NCBI RefSeq assembly: GCF_014836765.1
Contig: NZ_JACSQG010000011.1
Span: 1 to 64,000, forward strand
Length of the DNA: 64,000 nucleotides
Source of the DNA: Serpens gallinarum
Lineage (GTDB): Bacteria > Pseudomonadota > Gammaproteobacteria > Pseudomonadales > Pseudomonadaceae
Direction of reading: 5' to 3'
Shown: positions 30,229 through 39,045 of the stretch, in pieces
Layout: each line of letters starts with the position of its first letter
How positions within the stretch are numbered: the stretch's first letter is position 1
Program-made: the position numbers and the translations under genes
The notes under the pieces: generated by a model
Seen by the model: the letters and a program-made list of their open reading frames with translations, nothing else
Told to the model about the DNA's origin: nothing
The model's database searches: none

Positions 30229-30256
30229 GTGAATCGCTCCCATGGGAGCGGTTCAC
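30229..30256 (+). terminator. Hairpin between thiC and cytX
   Basis: GTGAATCGCTCCCA at 30229-30242 pairs with TGGGAGCGGTTCAC at 30243-30256, with one G-T wobble and almost no loop. A pyrimidine-rich stretch (CTCTCTTTCTTTC) follows. It could be a leaky terminator that lowers cytX relative to thiC, or an RNA-stabilising hairpin. Confidence 0.45.
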
Positions 30257-30293
30257 GCCGCTCTCTTTCTTTCAATCGCTGTCGAGATTTTCC

Positions 30294-31583
30294 GTGCAAC
30301 GTCCAAATTATTCTCCCTTCCAGGCCGTTCCCCAGGCGCAGCGCGTATTGGGTGCCCGCGACCTGTTTACTTTGTGGTTTTCTCTTGGCGTCGGGCTGAT
30401 GGTGTTGCAGCTCGGCGCTCTGCTGGCGCCGGGACTCGGCATGTCCGGTGCGCTGCTGGCCATCCTTGCCGGCACTGCGGTGGGCGTGTTGCTGCTCGGT
30501 GCGGTGGCGGTGATCGGCAGCGACACCGGCTTGTCGAGCATGGCCGCGCTCAAGCTCAGCCTCGGCAGTCGGGGTGCGGCGTTGCCGGCACTGCTCAACC
30601 TGCTGCAACTGGTCGGGTGGGGCGCCTTCGAGATCATCGTCATGCGCGATGCCGCCAGCCTGCTGGCCGGCAAAACCTTCGGCTCGGACAGTGCCTGGAC
30701 CAGTCCGCTGCTGTGGACGATGTGTTTCGGCGTGCTGGCAACCTGTTTGGCAGTGGCCGGTCCGCTGACGTTCGTGCGCCGCGTGCTGCGCAAATGGGGC
30801 ATCTGGCTGCTGCTGGGCGCCTGCCTGTGGCTGACCTGGAATCTGCTGAGCAAGGCCGATATGGCCGCACTTTGGGCGCGTCGCGGCGATGGCTCGCTGC
30901 CCTTTGCCCTGGGGTTCGATATCGCTATCGCCATGCCGCTGTCCTGGCTGCCACTGATCGCCGACTATTCGCGTTTTGGCAAAAGCGCGCGACGTGTGTT
31001 CGGCGGTACGACGCTGGGCTTCTTTTTTGGCAACGTCTGGCTGATGAGCCTGGGCGTTGCCTATACCCTGGCCTTCGCTGACAGCGGCGAGGTCAATGCG
31101 CTCCTGCTGGCCCTGGCCGGTGCCGGGCTGGGTATTCCGTTGTTGCTGATCTTGCTCGATGAAACCGAGAACGCCTTCGCCGATATCCATTCGGCGGCGG
31201 TGTCGATCGGCATCCTGCTGCCGCTGCGCGTGGAGTGGCTGGCCGTGACGATCGGCCTGCTGTGCACCCTGATCGCCGTCTTCGCGCCGTTGGCCGAATA
31301 CCAGAATTTCCTGTTGCTGATCGGTTCGGTATTTGCCCCGCTGTTCGGTGTGGTACTGGTCGATCATTTCATCTTGCGCCGACGCGGCGCTAAAGCGGCA
31401 CCGGCGGCAGGCCTGCGTTGGGATACGTTGCTGGCGTGGGCGTGCGGCGTGGTGCTGTACCACCTGCTCAGTCATTTTACCCCGCAGATCGGCGCCAGCC
31501 TGCCGGCGCTGCTGCTGGCCGGCGGCCTGCAATGGGTCCTGGGTCAGGGGCGGCAGTGGTTGGCGGTAGGTGAGGGCCGCTAA
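30294..31583 (+). CDS. cytX: CytX-type permease, putative hydroxymethylpyrimidine transporter
   Basis: 429 aa with about twelve hydrophobic segments, nucleobase:cation symporter-1 family. It begins with GTG (MQRPNYSPFQAVPQAQRVLG). The first membrane helix region LFTLWFSLGVGLMVLQLGALLAPG and PLSWLPLIADYSRFGKSARR are typical of the family. CytX proteins are linked to thiamine riboswitches in many bacteria and are thought to import the pyrimidine moiety of thiamine. Here it lies 85 bp after thiC, downstream of the riboswitch, which supports that role over plain cytosine uptake. Confidence 0.88.
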   Translation: MQRPNYSPFQAVPQAQRVLGARDLFTLWFSLGVGLMVLQLGALLAPGLGMSGALLAILAGTAVGVLLLGAVAVIGSDTGLSSMAALKLSLGSRGAALPALLNLLQLVGWGAFEIIVMRDAASLLAGKTFGSDSAWTSPLLWTMCFGVLATCLAVAGPLTFVRRVLRKWGIWLLLGACLWLTWNLLSKADMAALWARRGDGSLPFALGFDIAIAMPLSWLPLIADYSRFGKSARRVFGGTTLGFFFGNVWLMSLGVAYTLAFADSGEVNALLLALAGAGLGIPLLLILLDETENAFADIHSAAVSIGILLPLRVEWLAVTIGLLCTLIAVFAPLAEYQNFLLLIGSVFAPLFGVVLVDHFILRRRGAKAAPAAGLRWDTLLAWACGVVLYHLLSHFTPQIGASLPALLLAGGLQWVLGQGRQWLAVGEGR

Positions 31584-31712
31584 GAAAAAATGTCTGCGGA
31601 GCGTGCTTGCTGCTGCAAGCCGCTTCCCCGCAGAACGCGTGGTTTTCTTGTAAGTGCTTCATTTAGCTCTCGATTTTTTTCGAGAGTGTGTTTAGAATGC
31701 CCGCGCTTCAAG

Positions 31713-31787
<75 letters not shown>

Positions 31788-31932
31788 TTCTTTTGCCGCA
31801 CGTCTTCGTTGTTGAAGACCCTTGGCCGGCACAACGCCAGTTCGCCTTCTGACCCTTATATTTTTTCGCTCAGGCCACTGCCATCAGGCACGCCGGGTGT
31901 CGGCCGTGCGCATGATGATGCATTCGCCGCGA

Positions 31933-32664
31933 TTACAAGTATTCCGGCTTCAGAATGCCATTGAGCTGCTGCTTGGAAATGCTCAGTTCCGGGTGGCCGC
32001 TGGCATAGGGTGCAATGCTGTATACGTCGTATTTGAGCAGGACCCGGTCCTTGAGCAAAGCGATATTGCGGGTGCGTTCGAATTTCCAGAAATCCAGGAA
32101 CTCTGGGTCGCTGCTGTGGCCTTTCTCCTTGAGCCAGCGTTGATGCGCCTGGGCGGCCAGCTTCCAGAACGAGGCCTCCTGGCCAGGCACAAGCAGCTCA
32201 TTGAGCTGAAGCTCGCGTTTTTGCTGGCGGTCATAATTGATGAAACCGCGTCCCGGCATGCCGTGGGCACCGCCGGTATACAGGTAGCTGGACAGCTCGA
32301 TGACGATGCGTCCGTTGTGCTGCTCGAGAACCTTGGCCTGTAGATAGGTGTTTTCATCGGGTTGGGCGGCGCGGAAGTAGTCGCGTTCATAGTCGGGAAA
32401 CGAGCTAGGCATGGGGGCGTCGGGCTCGAAGCGGGTCATGTTCAGCAGGCGCTGCTCAATCAGTTGGTTGAGGGCGGGTTCGCTCGGGAAGTACAACGTA
32501 TCGACATTCACAAAGGGGCAGCTTTTGCCCGTGCAGCCGGGTTGATGATGCTCCCAGGCATGGCGTTGGTAAGAGACAGGTGAATCGCTGCCCAACGGCA
32601 AAAACTGGCACGCGCTGAGCAGGGCGAGGCTGGCGAGGACAAGCAATTTTGGGAGGCTTGGCAT
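31933..32664 (-). CDS. DUF3298-type lipoprotein
   Basis: 243 aa starting MPSLPKLLVLASLALLSAC, a lipoprotein signal with the lipobox LSAC, so the mature protein is probably anchored to a membrane by Cys19. The C-terminal half has SSYLYTGGAHGMPGRGFINYD, the signature of DUF3298/RsiV-like domains seen in peptidoglycan- or lysozyme-interacting proteins, and ELQLNELLVPG. Function is unknown. It is divergent from nudF, with about 200 bp between them that carries no motif I can name. Confidence 0.85.
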   Translation of the reverse strand: MPSLPKLLVLASLALLSACQFLPLGSDSPVSYQRHAWEHHQPGCTGKSCPFVNVDTLYFPSEPALNQLIEQRLLNMTRFEPDAPMPSSFPDYERDYFRAAQPDENTYLQAKVLEQHNGRIVIELSSYLYTGGAHGMPGRGFINYDRQQKRELQLNELLVPGQEASFWKLAAQAHQRWLKEKGHSSDPEFLDFWKFERTRNIALLKDRVLLKYDVYSIAPYASGHPELSISKQQLNGILKPEYL

Positions 32665-32863
32665 GGTTCGTCGGGCCTTTTGAAGAGTTGGAATAGGGCA
32701 CCAGGCTGGCGGGATTGCCGACCAATGGTGACTAGATTGGCATGCGTACCCGCTGCCGGAAAGTGGCTGCAGGCGATGAATTGGCGCGCTAGGATGCACT
32801 GACAGTAGCGGTATCTGTTGGCTCATCGTCAGCAGAGCTTGAAGACCATAGGATGATCCGGGG

Positions 32864-33481
32864 ATGAGTAAGTTTTTCAAGGCCGACGCGGATGCGGTGG
32901 ATATTGTCCGTCGCGAGAACTGCTTCACAGGCTTTTATCGGCTTGACCGTCTGCACCTGCGTCATCGGCAGTTCTCGGGCGAGATGGGGCCGCAGATCAG
33001 TCGCGAACTGTTTGTGCGTCACGATGCGGTCTGCGTGCTGCCCTACGATCCGCAGCGCGATGAAGTGGTATTGATCGAACAGTTTCGCATTGGTGCGCTG
33101 GGCAAGCGTGACAATCCCTGGCTGCTGGAGTTGGTGGCCGGGTTGATCGACACGGATGAAGCGCCGGAGCAGGTTGCGCGGCGTGAGGCTGTCGAGGAAG
33201 CGGGGCTGACCTTAGGCGTTCTGTGGCCGATCACGGACTATTTCCCCTCGCCGGGCGGCTCGGATGAGCGCGTCCACTTGTATCTCGCTCGTTGCGACAG
33301 CAGCGCTGCTGGGGGCGTGCATGGCCTGGCCGAGGAGGGTGAGGACATTCGTGTACATGTGCTGAGTTTCGGGGCGGCACTGCAGGCGCTCAAGGAAGGG
33401 TATGTCGACAACGCCGCCAGCATCATTGCCTTGCAATGGCTGGCGCTCAATCGCGACGAGGTACGAAACCTGTGGGGGTGA
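32864..33481 (+). CDS. nudF: ADP-ribose pyrophosphatase (Nudix hydrolase)
   Basis: 205 aa. The Nudix box GLIDTDEAPEQVARREAVEEAGL is complete across residues ~98-120 (given here as the family pattern G-x5-E-x7-REU-x-EE-x-GU). The following DYFPSPGGSDERVHLYLARCD is typical of the ADP-ribose-cleaving branch. It hydrolyses ADP-ribose to AMP and ribose 5-phosphate. It starts MSKFFKADADAVDIVRREN from ATG 32864. The stop overlaps the next start (GTGA), and the order nudF, DUF1249, cpdA, yqiA, parE is the same as in enterobacteria and Pseudomonas. Confidence 0.93.
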   Translation: MSKFFKADADAVDIVRRENCFTGFYRLDRLHLRHRQFSGEMGPQISRELFVRHDAVCVLPYDPQRDEVVLIEQFRIGALGKRDNPWLLELVAGLIDTDEAPEQVARREAVEEAGLTLGVLWPITDYFPSPGGSDERVHLYLARCDSSAAGGVHGLAEEGEDIRVHVLSFGAALQALKEGYVDNAASIIALQWLALNRDEVRNLWG

Positions 33482-33924
33482 AGTTGTTGCGCGAGCGCTA
33501 TCGGGTCGATCTGGCCGATCTGCAAGCCACCTGTGAGGCCAACTACGCGCGGCTGATGCGCCTGTTGCCGGATATGCGTGGCTCCTGTGCCGGGCGGCGG
33601 GTTGCAATCAGTCAGGGCGAACGGCTGCTCGGTGTGCTGGCGCTGGATGTGCTGGAGAGCTGCCCATACACCACTACGCTGCGGGTTCGCCAGGAACACG
33701 ACCTGGCCTGGCTGCCGTCGCCGCCGCTGGAGGTGCGTGTCTACCACGATGCGCGCATGGCCGAAGTGATCGGCGCTCAGCAGGCGCGGCGCTTCCTGGG
33801 ACGCTATCCCTATCCCAATGCCGCCATGTACCAGCCTGACGAGAAGAGTCAGCTCAATCTGTTTCTCGGCGAATGGCTGAGCCACGGCCTGGCCTGTGGG
33901 CATGAGCTCGAATCGGTACTTTGA
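33478..33924 (+). CDS. DUF1249 (YqiB-like) protein of unknown function
   Basis: 148 aa from a GTG at 33478 that overlaps the nudF stop as GTGA. Conserved features are RYRVDLADLQATCEANYARL, the central VLESCPYTTTLRV and the C-terminal QLNLFLGEWLSHGLACG. The family is small, soluble and always found with nudF and cpdA; its function is not known. Translational coupling to nudF decides the start over an upstream in-frame ATG at 33436. Confidence 0.85.
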   Translation: MKLLRERYRVDLADLQATCEANYARLMRLLPDMRGSCAGRRVAISQGERLLGVLALDVLESCPYTTTLRVRQEHDLAWLPSPPLEVRVYHDARMAEVIGAQQARRFLGRYPYPNAAMYQPDEKSQLNLFLGEWLSHGLACGHELESVL

Positions 33925-34050
33925 AAAAGTTCCCGATGCTCTTAAGACTTTGGTTGGTGGCTGTCTCAAATGTGAGCTGGGTCCGTTTTTCGGGTTTGCG
34001 GCGTCCTGGGATAAATAGATAATTCGCGCCCCTGAATGGAGAGCCCGACG

Positions 34051-34866
34051 TTGCCGAGCCCGCCTGCTTCCTCCCCGGATACTTCAGTACTGGTTGCTCA
34101 ATTAACCGATAGCCATTTGTTTGCCGATGCCGACAGCAAATTGCTGGGTATGAATACCGCTGACAGCTTGCAGCGCGTTATCGACCGGTTGCTTACGGAG
34201 CAGCCACGCATCGACTTGATGCTGGCGACAGGCGATCTGTCCCAAGATGGCACGATCGAGTCCTACCAGCGTTTTCTGAACATGACCGCGCGCATTCCCG
34301 CTCCGGCGCGTTGGCTGCCGGGCAATCATGACGAATACCTGGCGATGAATCAGTTCAGCGCCGGCACCGACCGGCTCAAGCCAGTGGTCGACGTGGGCGG
34401 CTGGCGCATCATCCTGTTGAACACCGCAGTGCCCGGAAATGTGTACGGCTTTCTTGCCGAGGATCAATTGCGTCTGCTGCAAAACGCCTTGCAGCAAGCG
34501 CCGCAGCGTCCCTCCCTCATCTGTCTGCACCACCACCCGGTGTCCATTGGATGTGCCTGGATGGAGCCCATCGGGCTGCGCAATGCCGCGGAGATCTTTG
34601 CCGTGACGGACCGCTACCCGCAGGTGCGCGGCATCCTCTGGGGGCATGTACACCAGGAATTCGATCAGATGCGCAACGGCGTTCGGCTGCTCGCCACACC
34701 TTCGACATGCGTGCAGTTCATGCCGGGCAGCGAGGATTTCCAGGCCGACAAGGAAGCGCCCGGTTATCGCTGGTTGCGGCTGTACGCCGAGGGACGCCTG
34801 GAGACCGGGGTGTCGCGCGTGGCTGACATTGATTTCGAAATCGACTACAGCTGCGAAGGGTATTGA
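34051..34866 (+). CDS. cpdA: 3',5'-cyclic-AMP phosphodiesterase
   Basis: 271 aa class III metallophosphoesterase that hydrolyses cAMP and so dampens Vfr/CRP signalling. Metal-binding motifs are QLTDSHLF (D and H), LATGDLSQDGT, WLPGNHDEY, CLHHHPV and WGHVHQEFD. I prefer the TTG at 34051 because GGAGAG lies seven bases upstream and the length then matches Pseudomonas CpdA; an in-frame ATG at 34036 lacks a ribosome site and would add five residues. It lies downstream of nudF and DUF1249 but after a 126-bp gap with possible promoter elements. Confidence 0.92.
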   Translation: MPSPPASSPDTSVLVAQLTDSHLFADADSKLLGMNTADSLQRVIDRLLTEQPRIDLMLATGDLSQDGTIESYQRFLNMTARIPAPARWLPGNHDEYLAMNQFSAGTDRLKPVVDVGGWRIILLNTAVPGNVYGFLAEDQLRLLQNALQQAPQRPSLICLHHHPVSIGCAWMEPIGLRNAAEIFAVTDRYPQVRGILWGHVHQEFDQMRNGVRLLATPSTCVQFMPGSEDFQADKEAPGYRWLRLYAEGRLETGVSRVADIDFEIDYSCEGY

Positions 34867-34889
34867 CGGCAAACAGGGCATGGACATTC

Positions 34890-34972
34890 GCATGCCGCAA
34901 GTCAGCGCATGCGCTCTAACTTGCAGCCTGCAACCTTGAGCTTGTAGCCTTCCGTTCCTTAGTAGTCTCTCT
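34890..34972. repeat. Intergenic repeat-like sequence between cpdA and the esterase gene
   Basis: The 120-bp gap contains GCATGCCGC / GCGCATGCGC-type palindromic words and CTTGCAGCCTGCAACC followed by GAGCTTGTAGCC. The same vocabulary (CTTGCAGC, GCTTGTAGCC, GCTTGAAGC) is found at 7367-7395 and 45451-45480. It looks like a degraded copy of a dispersed intergenic repeat. Confidence 0.45.
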
Positions 34973-34987
34973 GCCTGTCGAGTGCGC

Positions 34988-35605
34988 ATGTCCAGCGATC
35001 CGCCTTCCATTCTCTATCTGCACGGTTTCAACAGCTCGCCCGAGTCGCGCAAGGCGCAGCAGTTGATGCGTGCCTGCGCGCGCCTGGGGGCGAGTGAGCG
35101 GTTGCATGTGCCGGCGCTGCACCATCATCCGCGCCAAGCGATCGCCCAATGCGAGGCGGCGATCGCCGAGCTGGGCCGGCCTTTGCTGGTCGGCAGCTCG
35201 CTGGGCGGCTACTATGCGACGTTTCTCGCGGAGCGCCACGGCCTTAAGGCACTGCTGATCAACCCGGCAGTGCGCCCCCATGCTATGTTCGACGGCTACC
35301 TCGGCCCGCAGCAGAACCTGTACAGCGGCGAGACCTGGCAACTGACCGAAGACCATGTTCAGGCGCTTGCTGAGCTGGACGTGCCACCGCCCAGTGATGG
35401 CGCGCGCTATCAGGTCTGGCTGCAAACGGGCGACGAAACCCTCGATTATCGTCAGGCCGAAACCTTCTACCGGGCCTGTGCGTTGCGCATCCAGGCGGGC
35501 GGCGACCATGGATTTCAGGGCTTTGCCCAGTGCCTGCCCGCATTGTTCGCGTTTGCCGCCTGGGATCCGAACCTGTGGCGCGAGTGCGATTTTTCCGATC
35601 TTTGA
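34988..35605 (+). CDS. YqiA-type alpha/beta-hydrolase esterase
   Basis: 205 aa starting MSSDPPSILYLHGFNSSPES. Alpha/beta-hydrolase features are LYLHGFNSSP (oxyanion region), the nucleophile elbow LLVGSSLGGYYAT (Ser of GxSxG), the acid in WLQTGDETLDY and the histidine in AGGDHGFQGF. E. coli YqiA acts on short acyl esters. It sits 15 bp before parE, an arrangement shared with enterobacteria, and may supply or share the parE promoter. The natural substrate is unknown. Confidence 0.9.
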   Translation: MSSDPPSILYLHGFNSSPESRKAQQLMRACARLGASERLHVPALHHHPRQAIAQCEAAIAELGRPLLVGSSLGGYYATFLAERHGLKALLINPAVRPHAMFDGYLGPQQNLYSGETWQLTEDHVQALAELDVPPPSDGARYQVWLQTGDETLDYRQAETFYRACALRIQAGGDHGFQGFAQCLPALFAFAAWDPNLWRECDFSDL

Positions 35606-35620
35606 CCAGCAAGTGAGCCC

Positions 35621-37510
35621 ATGGCCAGTTACAACGCCGATGCCATTGAAGTCCTGTCCGGCCTCGATCCGGTGCGCAAGCGCCCAGGCATGTACACCGA
35701 CACCACCCGTCCCAATCACTTGGCCCAGGAAGTCATCGACAACAGCGTCGACGAAGCACTGGCCGGGCATGCCAAGAGCGTGCTGGTGATCCTGCATGCC
35801 GACAACTCGTTGGAAGTGCAGGACGATGGCCGGGGCATGCCGGTGGATATCCACCCGGAGGAAGGCGTACCGGGGATCGAACTGATCCTGACCAAGCTGC
35901 ACGCCGGCGGCAAGTTTTCCAACAAGAACTACCAGTTTTCCGGCGGCTTGCACGGCGTGGGGATCTCGGTGGTGAACGCGCTGTCCTCCCGACTGGAGGT
36001 CAAGGTCAAGCGTGATGGCAATGAGTACTGCATGGCCTTTGCCGACGGCCACAAGGCCAGCGAGCTGGAAATAATCGGCACAGTGGGCAAGCGCAACACC
36101 GGCACCAGCGTGCGCTTCTGGCCGGATGGGAAGTATTTCGATACGTCGAAATTCTCCATCAGTCGTCTCAAGCACGTGCTCAAGGCCAAGGCGGTGCTTT
36201 GCCCTGGCCTGACGGTCATCTTCGACGACCGCGGCAACAATGAAAAAGTCGAGTGGTTCTACGAAGACGGCCTGCGTTCCTACCTGGTGGATGCGGTCAG
36301 CGAGTTTGCTCGCCTCCCCGATGAACCCTTTACTGGCGAGCTGGCCGGTACCCGGGAGGCCGTGGACTGGGCGCTGCTGTGGCTGCCTGAAGGCGGCGAC
36401 AGCGTGCAGGAAAGCTACGTCAACCTGATTCCCACCTCCCAGGGCGGCACCCACGTCAACGGCCTGCGTCAGGGTCTGCTGGACGCCATGCGCGAGTTCT
36501 GTGAATTCCGCAATCTGCTGCCGCGCGGCGTCAAACTGGCCCCCGAGGACATCTGGGAACGTATCGCCTTCGTGCTGTCGATGAAGATGCAGGAGCCGCA
36601 ATTTTCGGGGCAAACCAAGGAGCGTCTGTCTTCCCGCGAAGCGGCAGCGTTCGTGTCCGGCGTGGTCAAGGACTCCTTCAGCCTGTGGCTCAACGCCAAT
36701 AACGAACTGGGGCTGCAACTGGCCGAGCTGGCCATCAACAATGCCGGTCGCCGCCTCAAGGCCAGCAAGAAGGTCGAGCGCAAAAAAGTCACCCAGGGTC
36801 CGGCGTTGCCGGGCAAGCTGGCCGACTGCGCCGGGCAGGACCCGCGCCGCGCCGAGTTGTTTCTGGTGGAGGGCGACTCCGCTGGCGGCAGTGCCAAGCA
36901 GGCACGTGACAAGGAGTTCCAGGCCATCCTGCCGCTGCGCGGCAAGATCCTCAACACCTGGGAAGTGGACGGCGGTGAAGTGCTGGCCAGCCAGGAAGTG
37001 CACAACATTGCCGTGGCCGTGGGCCTGGATCCGGGCTCGGACGACTTGTCGCAGCTGCGCTATGGCAAGGTGTGCATCCTGGCCGATGCCGACTCCGATG
37101 GTTTGCACATCGCCACCTTGCTGTGCGCCTTGTTCGTCCAGCATTTCCGCCCGCTGGTGGAGGCTGGCCACGTCTACGTGGCAATGCCGCCGCTGTACCG
37201 CATCGACTTGGGCAAGGACATCTTCTATGCCTTGGACGAGGCCGAGCGCGACGGCATTCTCGAACGGCTGGTCGCCGAAAAACGCCGCGGCAAGCCGCAG
37301 GTCACGCGCTTCAAGGGTCTGGGCGAAATGAACCCACCGCAGCTGCGCGAAACCACCATGGATCCCAATACCCGACGCCTGGTGCAACTGACCCTCGATG
37401 ATTTTGCCGGCACCAGTGAAATCATGGACATGCTGCTGGCCAAGAAGCGTGCCGGCGACCGCAAGAGCTGGCTGGAGGCCAAGGGTAACCTGGCCGAGGT
37501 CGTGGCTTGA
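35621..37510 (+). CDS. parE: DNA topoisomerase IV subunit B
   Basis: 629 aa type II topoisomerase ATPase subunit; with ParC it decatenates daughter chromosomes. The ATPase region has EVIDNSVDEALAGHAKS and DDGRGMPVDIHPEEG; the TOPRIM domain has EGDSAGGSAKQARDKEFQ and PLRGKILNTWE, and the metal triad continues in ILADADSDGLH. The sequence of the quinolone-determining region looks wild type. The stop overlaps the next gene's TTG start (TTGA). Confidence 0.97.
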   Translation: MASYNADAIEVLSGLDPVRKRPGMYTDTTRPNHLAQEVIDNSVDEALAGHAKSVLVILHADNSLEVQDDGRGMPVDIHPEEGVPGIELILTKLHAGGKFSNKNYQFSGGLHGVGISVVNALSSRLEVKVKRDGNEYCMAFADGHKASELEIIGTVGKRNTGTSVRFWPDGKYFDTSKFSISRLKHVLKAKAVLCPGLTVIFDDRGNNEKVEWFYEDGLRSYLVDAVSEFARLPDEPFTGELAGTREAVDWALLWLPEGGDSVQESYVNLIPTSQGGTHVNGLRQGLLDAMREFCEFRNLLPRGVKLAPEDIWERIAFVLSMKMQEPQFSGQTKERLSSREAAAFVSGVVKDSFSLWLNANNELGLQLAELAINNAGRRLKASKKVERKKVTQGPALPGKLADCAGQDPRRAELFLVEGDSAGGSAKQARDKEFQAILPLRGKILNTWEVDGGEVLASQEVHNIAVAVGLDPGSDDLSQLRYGKVCILADADSDGLHIATLLCALFVQHFRPLVEAGHVYVAMPPLYRIDLGKDIFYALDEAERDGILERLVAEKRRGKPQVTRFKGLGEMNPPQLRETTMDPNTRRLVQLTLDDFAGTSEIMDMLLAKKRAGDRKSWLEAKGNLAEVVA

Positions 37511-38520
37511 TTCGCGCTTGGAGCGCCGTGTTCTGCCTGTTGTTTGCTGTCCCGCTGTGGGCTGAACCCGAGCAGTCAGCGAAGCAGCCGGAGCCGCTGG
37601 AACAGCTGCGCCTGCGCGCCGAGCATGTTATCGACGGCGTGCCGGAGGGCAATCTGTCGGGGCTGGCCTGGTGCGGCAATGGCTTATGGACTGTCTCCGA
37701 CCGGGTTGATGATCGCTTGTACCGTCTGGTGCCAGGCGAGCCGGCGTGGCAGGTGGAAGAGGAGCGTTTCGTCGCGCCGCCGCCGCCACCATCGGGGTTA
37801 CCTTGGGGCGTGCGCCGGGGCAACCAACTGATCGGCCTGTTGCGTGGCGGTGCGCTGGATTTCGAAGGGCTGAGTTGCGATGCCCGGGGCAATCGTTACC
37901 TGGTCAGCGAAACACAGCTGGGCGTGTTGCTGATACCCCCCGCCGGCATGCCGCGCTGGTTGAGCCTGCCGCCCGGCCTGGTGCGTCAGGCTCGGGCCTC
38001 CGGCATGCTGCTGCGTTACAACGCCCTGTATGAAGGCATCGCCGTCGACCCGGTTTCCTCGCGGTTATGGCTGGCCGTGGAGCGCGAGCGGCGCGGCCTG
38101 CTGGTTTTGCATCGCCAGCAGACCGGCTGGCAGTGCAATGGCGGCTGTGTCTTGTTGGCCGAGAGCGGTGTCGCAGCGCCGCCGGTGCAAAGCGGACTGA
38201 CCCAGCCGCAACCGCTGGACTTCAGCGACCTGGCGTTCTATCAGGAGCGGCTGTATACCCTTGAACGCATGGCTCATCAGATCTGCCGGCGGTCATTGAA
38301 AACCGGTCAGGCCGAGCGCTGCTGGTCGTTTGCCGAGGAGGGGCTGAGCGAGGCGCGACGCTACGATACGCCCGTTGGCGTTGCCGAAGGGCTGTGGCTG
38401 GATGGCGAAAACGCTTGGGTGATGCTTGATAACGGACGGCAGCCCCGCGGTGATGGCGAGCGCCGGCCGATTCTCTGGCAATTTGCCGCGCCCGCCGATG
38501 GCTGGAGCGCGGCCCCATGA
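37507..38520 (+). CDS. Secreted protein with phytase-like esterase domain
   Basis: 337 aa. It appears to begin with the TTG at 37507, which overlaps the parE stop; IRAWSAVFCLLFAVPLWA is then a clean signal peptide with cleavage after LWA. The mature protein resembles the 'esterase-like activity of phytase' family (six-bladed propeller): LSGLAWCGNGLWTVSDR, DFEGLSCDARGNRYLVSE, YEGIAVDPVSSRLWLAVE and DFSDLAFYQERLYTLER are repeat-like blades each with a D/E-G-L/I pattern. A cysteine pair lies in WQCNGGC. The role is unknown; it is always between parE and parC in Pseudomonas as I recall. Confidence 0.78.
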   Translation: MIRAWSAVFCLLFAVPLWAEPEQSAKQPEPLEQLRLRAEHVIDGVPEGNLSGLAWCGNGLWTVSDRVDDRLYRLVPGEPAWQVEEERFVAPPPPPSGLPWGVRRGNQLIGLLRGGALDFEGLSCDARGNRYLVSETQLGVLLIPPAGMPRWLSLPPGLVRQARASGMLLRYNALYEGIAVDPVSSRLWLAVERERRGLLVLHRQQTGWQCNGGCVLLAESGVAAPPVQSGLTQPQPLDFSDLAFYQERLYTLERMAHQICRRSLKTGQAERCWSFAEEGLSEARRYDTPVGVAEGLWLDGENAWVMLDNGRQPRGDGERRPILWQFAAPADGWSAAP

Positions 38521-39038
38521 GTCGCCCGCCAGGTCAGCGTCTGGGCCGTATCATGCTGATACTGGCCTGGGCTGCCGCGCTGTTTCTGGCCACGCATTTT
38601 TTCGGTCGCTGGGAAGAGTCCCGTGAAAACCCGAACCCGGCGCCGGCCTCGCTGCATACGCAGAATTACATCGAAGTGCGCTTGGCCGGGGATGGTCGCG
38701 GGCATTTTGTCGCCGGCGGACAGATCAATGGCACGCCCGTACGTTTCCTGCTGGATACCGGCGCCACCGATGTGGCGGTGCCCGAGCAGCTGGTCGAACG
38801 CCTTGGCCTGGAGCGTGGCGTGGAAATCACCCTGTTGACCGCCAATGGCCGCACAACGGGTTACCGCACCTATCTGGCGCACCTGCAACTGGGCGATATT
38901 GTGCTGCGCGACGTGCGCGCGCTGATCGCGCCGGGCATGGGCAACGACCAGGTGCTGCTGGGCATGAGCGCCCTGCGTCAACTCGAATTCACTCAGCGCG
39001 ACGGCACTCTGGTGCTGCGCCAATACATCGAACCATAG
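38517..39038 (+). CDS. Membrane-anchored retropepsin-like aspartic protease
   Basis: 173 aa, clan AA aspartic protease of the TIGR02281 type. One transmembrane segment (residues 13-29) is followed by a periplasmic catalytic domain with [14 protein letters not shown], the single D-T-G active site that needs a dimer, and the second conserved stretch [13 protein letters not shown]. Its ATG overlaps the stop of the previous gene (ATGA), and parC starts eight bases after its stop, so it is embedded in the topoisomerase IV operon. Its substrate is not known. Confidence 0.85.
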   Translation: MSRPPGQRLGRIMLILAWAAALFLATHFFGRWEESRENPNPAPASLHTQNYIEVRLAGDGRGHFVAGGQINGTPVRFLLDTGATDVAVPEQLVERLGLERGVEITLLTANGRTTGYRTYLAHLQLGDIVLRDVRALIAPGMGNDQVLLGMSALRQLEFTQRDGTLVLRQYIEP

Positions 39039-39045
39039 AGGCACC

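Noticed and set aside
34916-37387. Very long open frame opposite parE (about 820 codons)
   Set aside because: It lies antisense to an unmistakable topoisomerase gene, has no family-like motif, and is typical of the GC-rich shadow frames seen opposite glnE, thiC and mutL as well.
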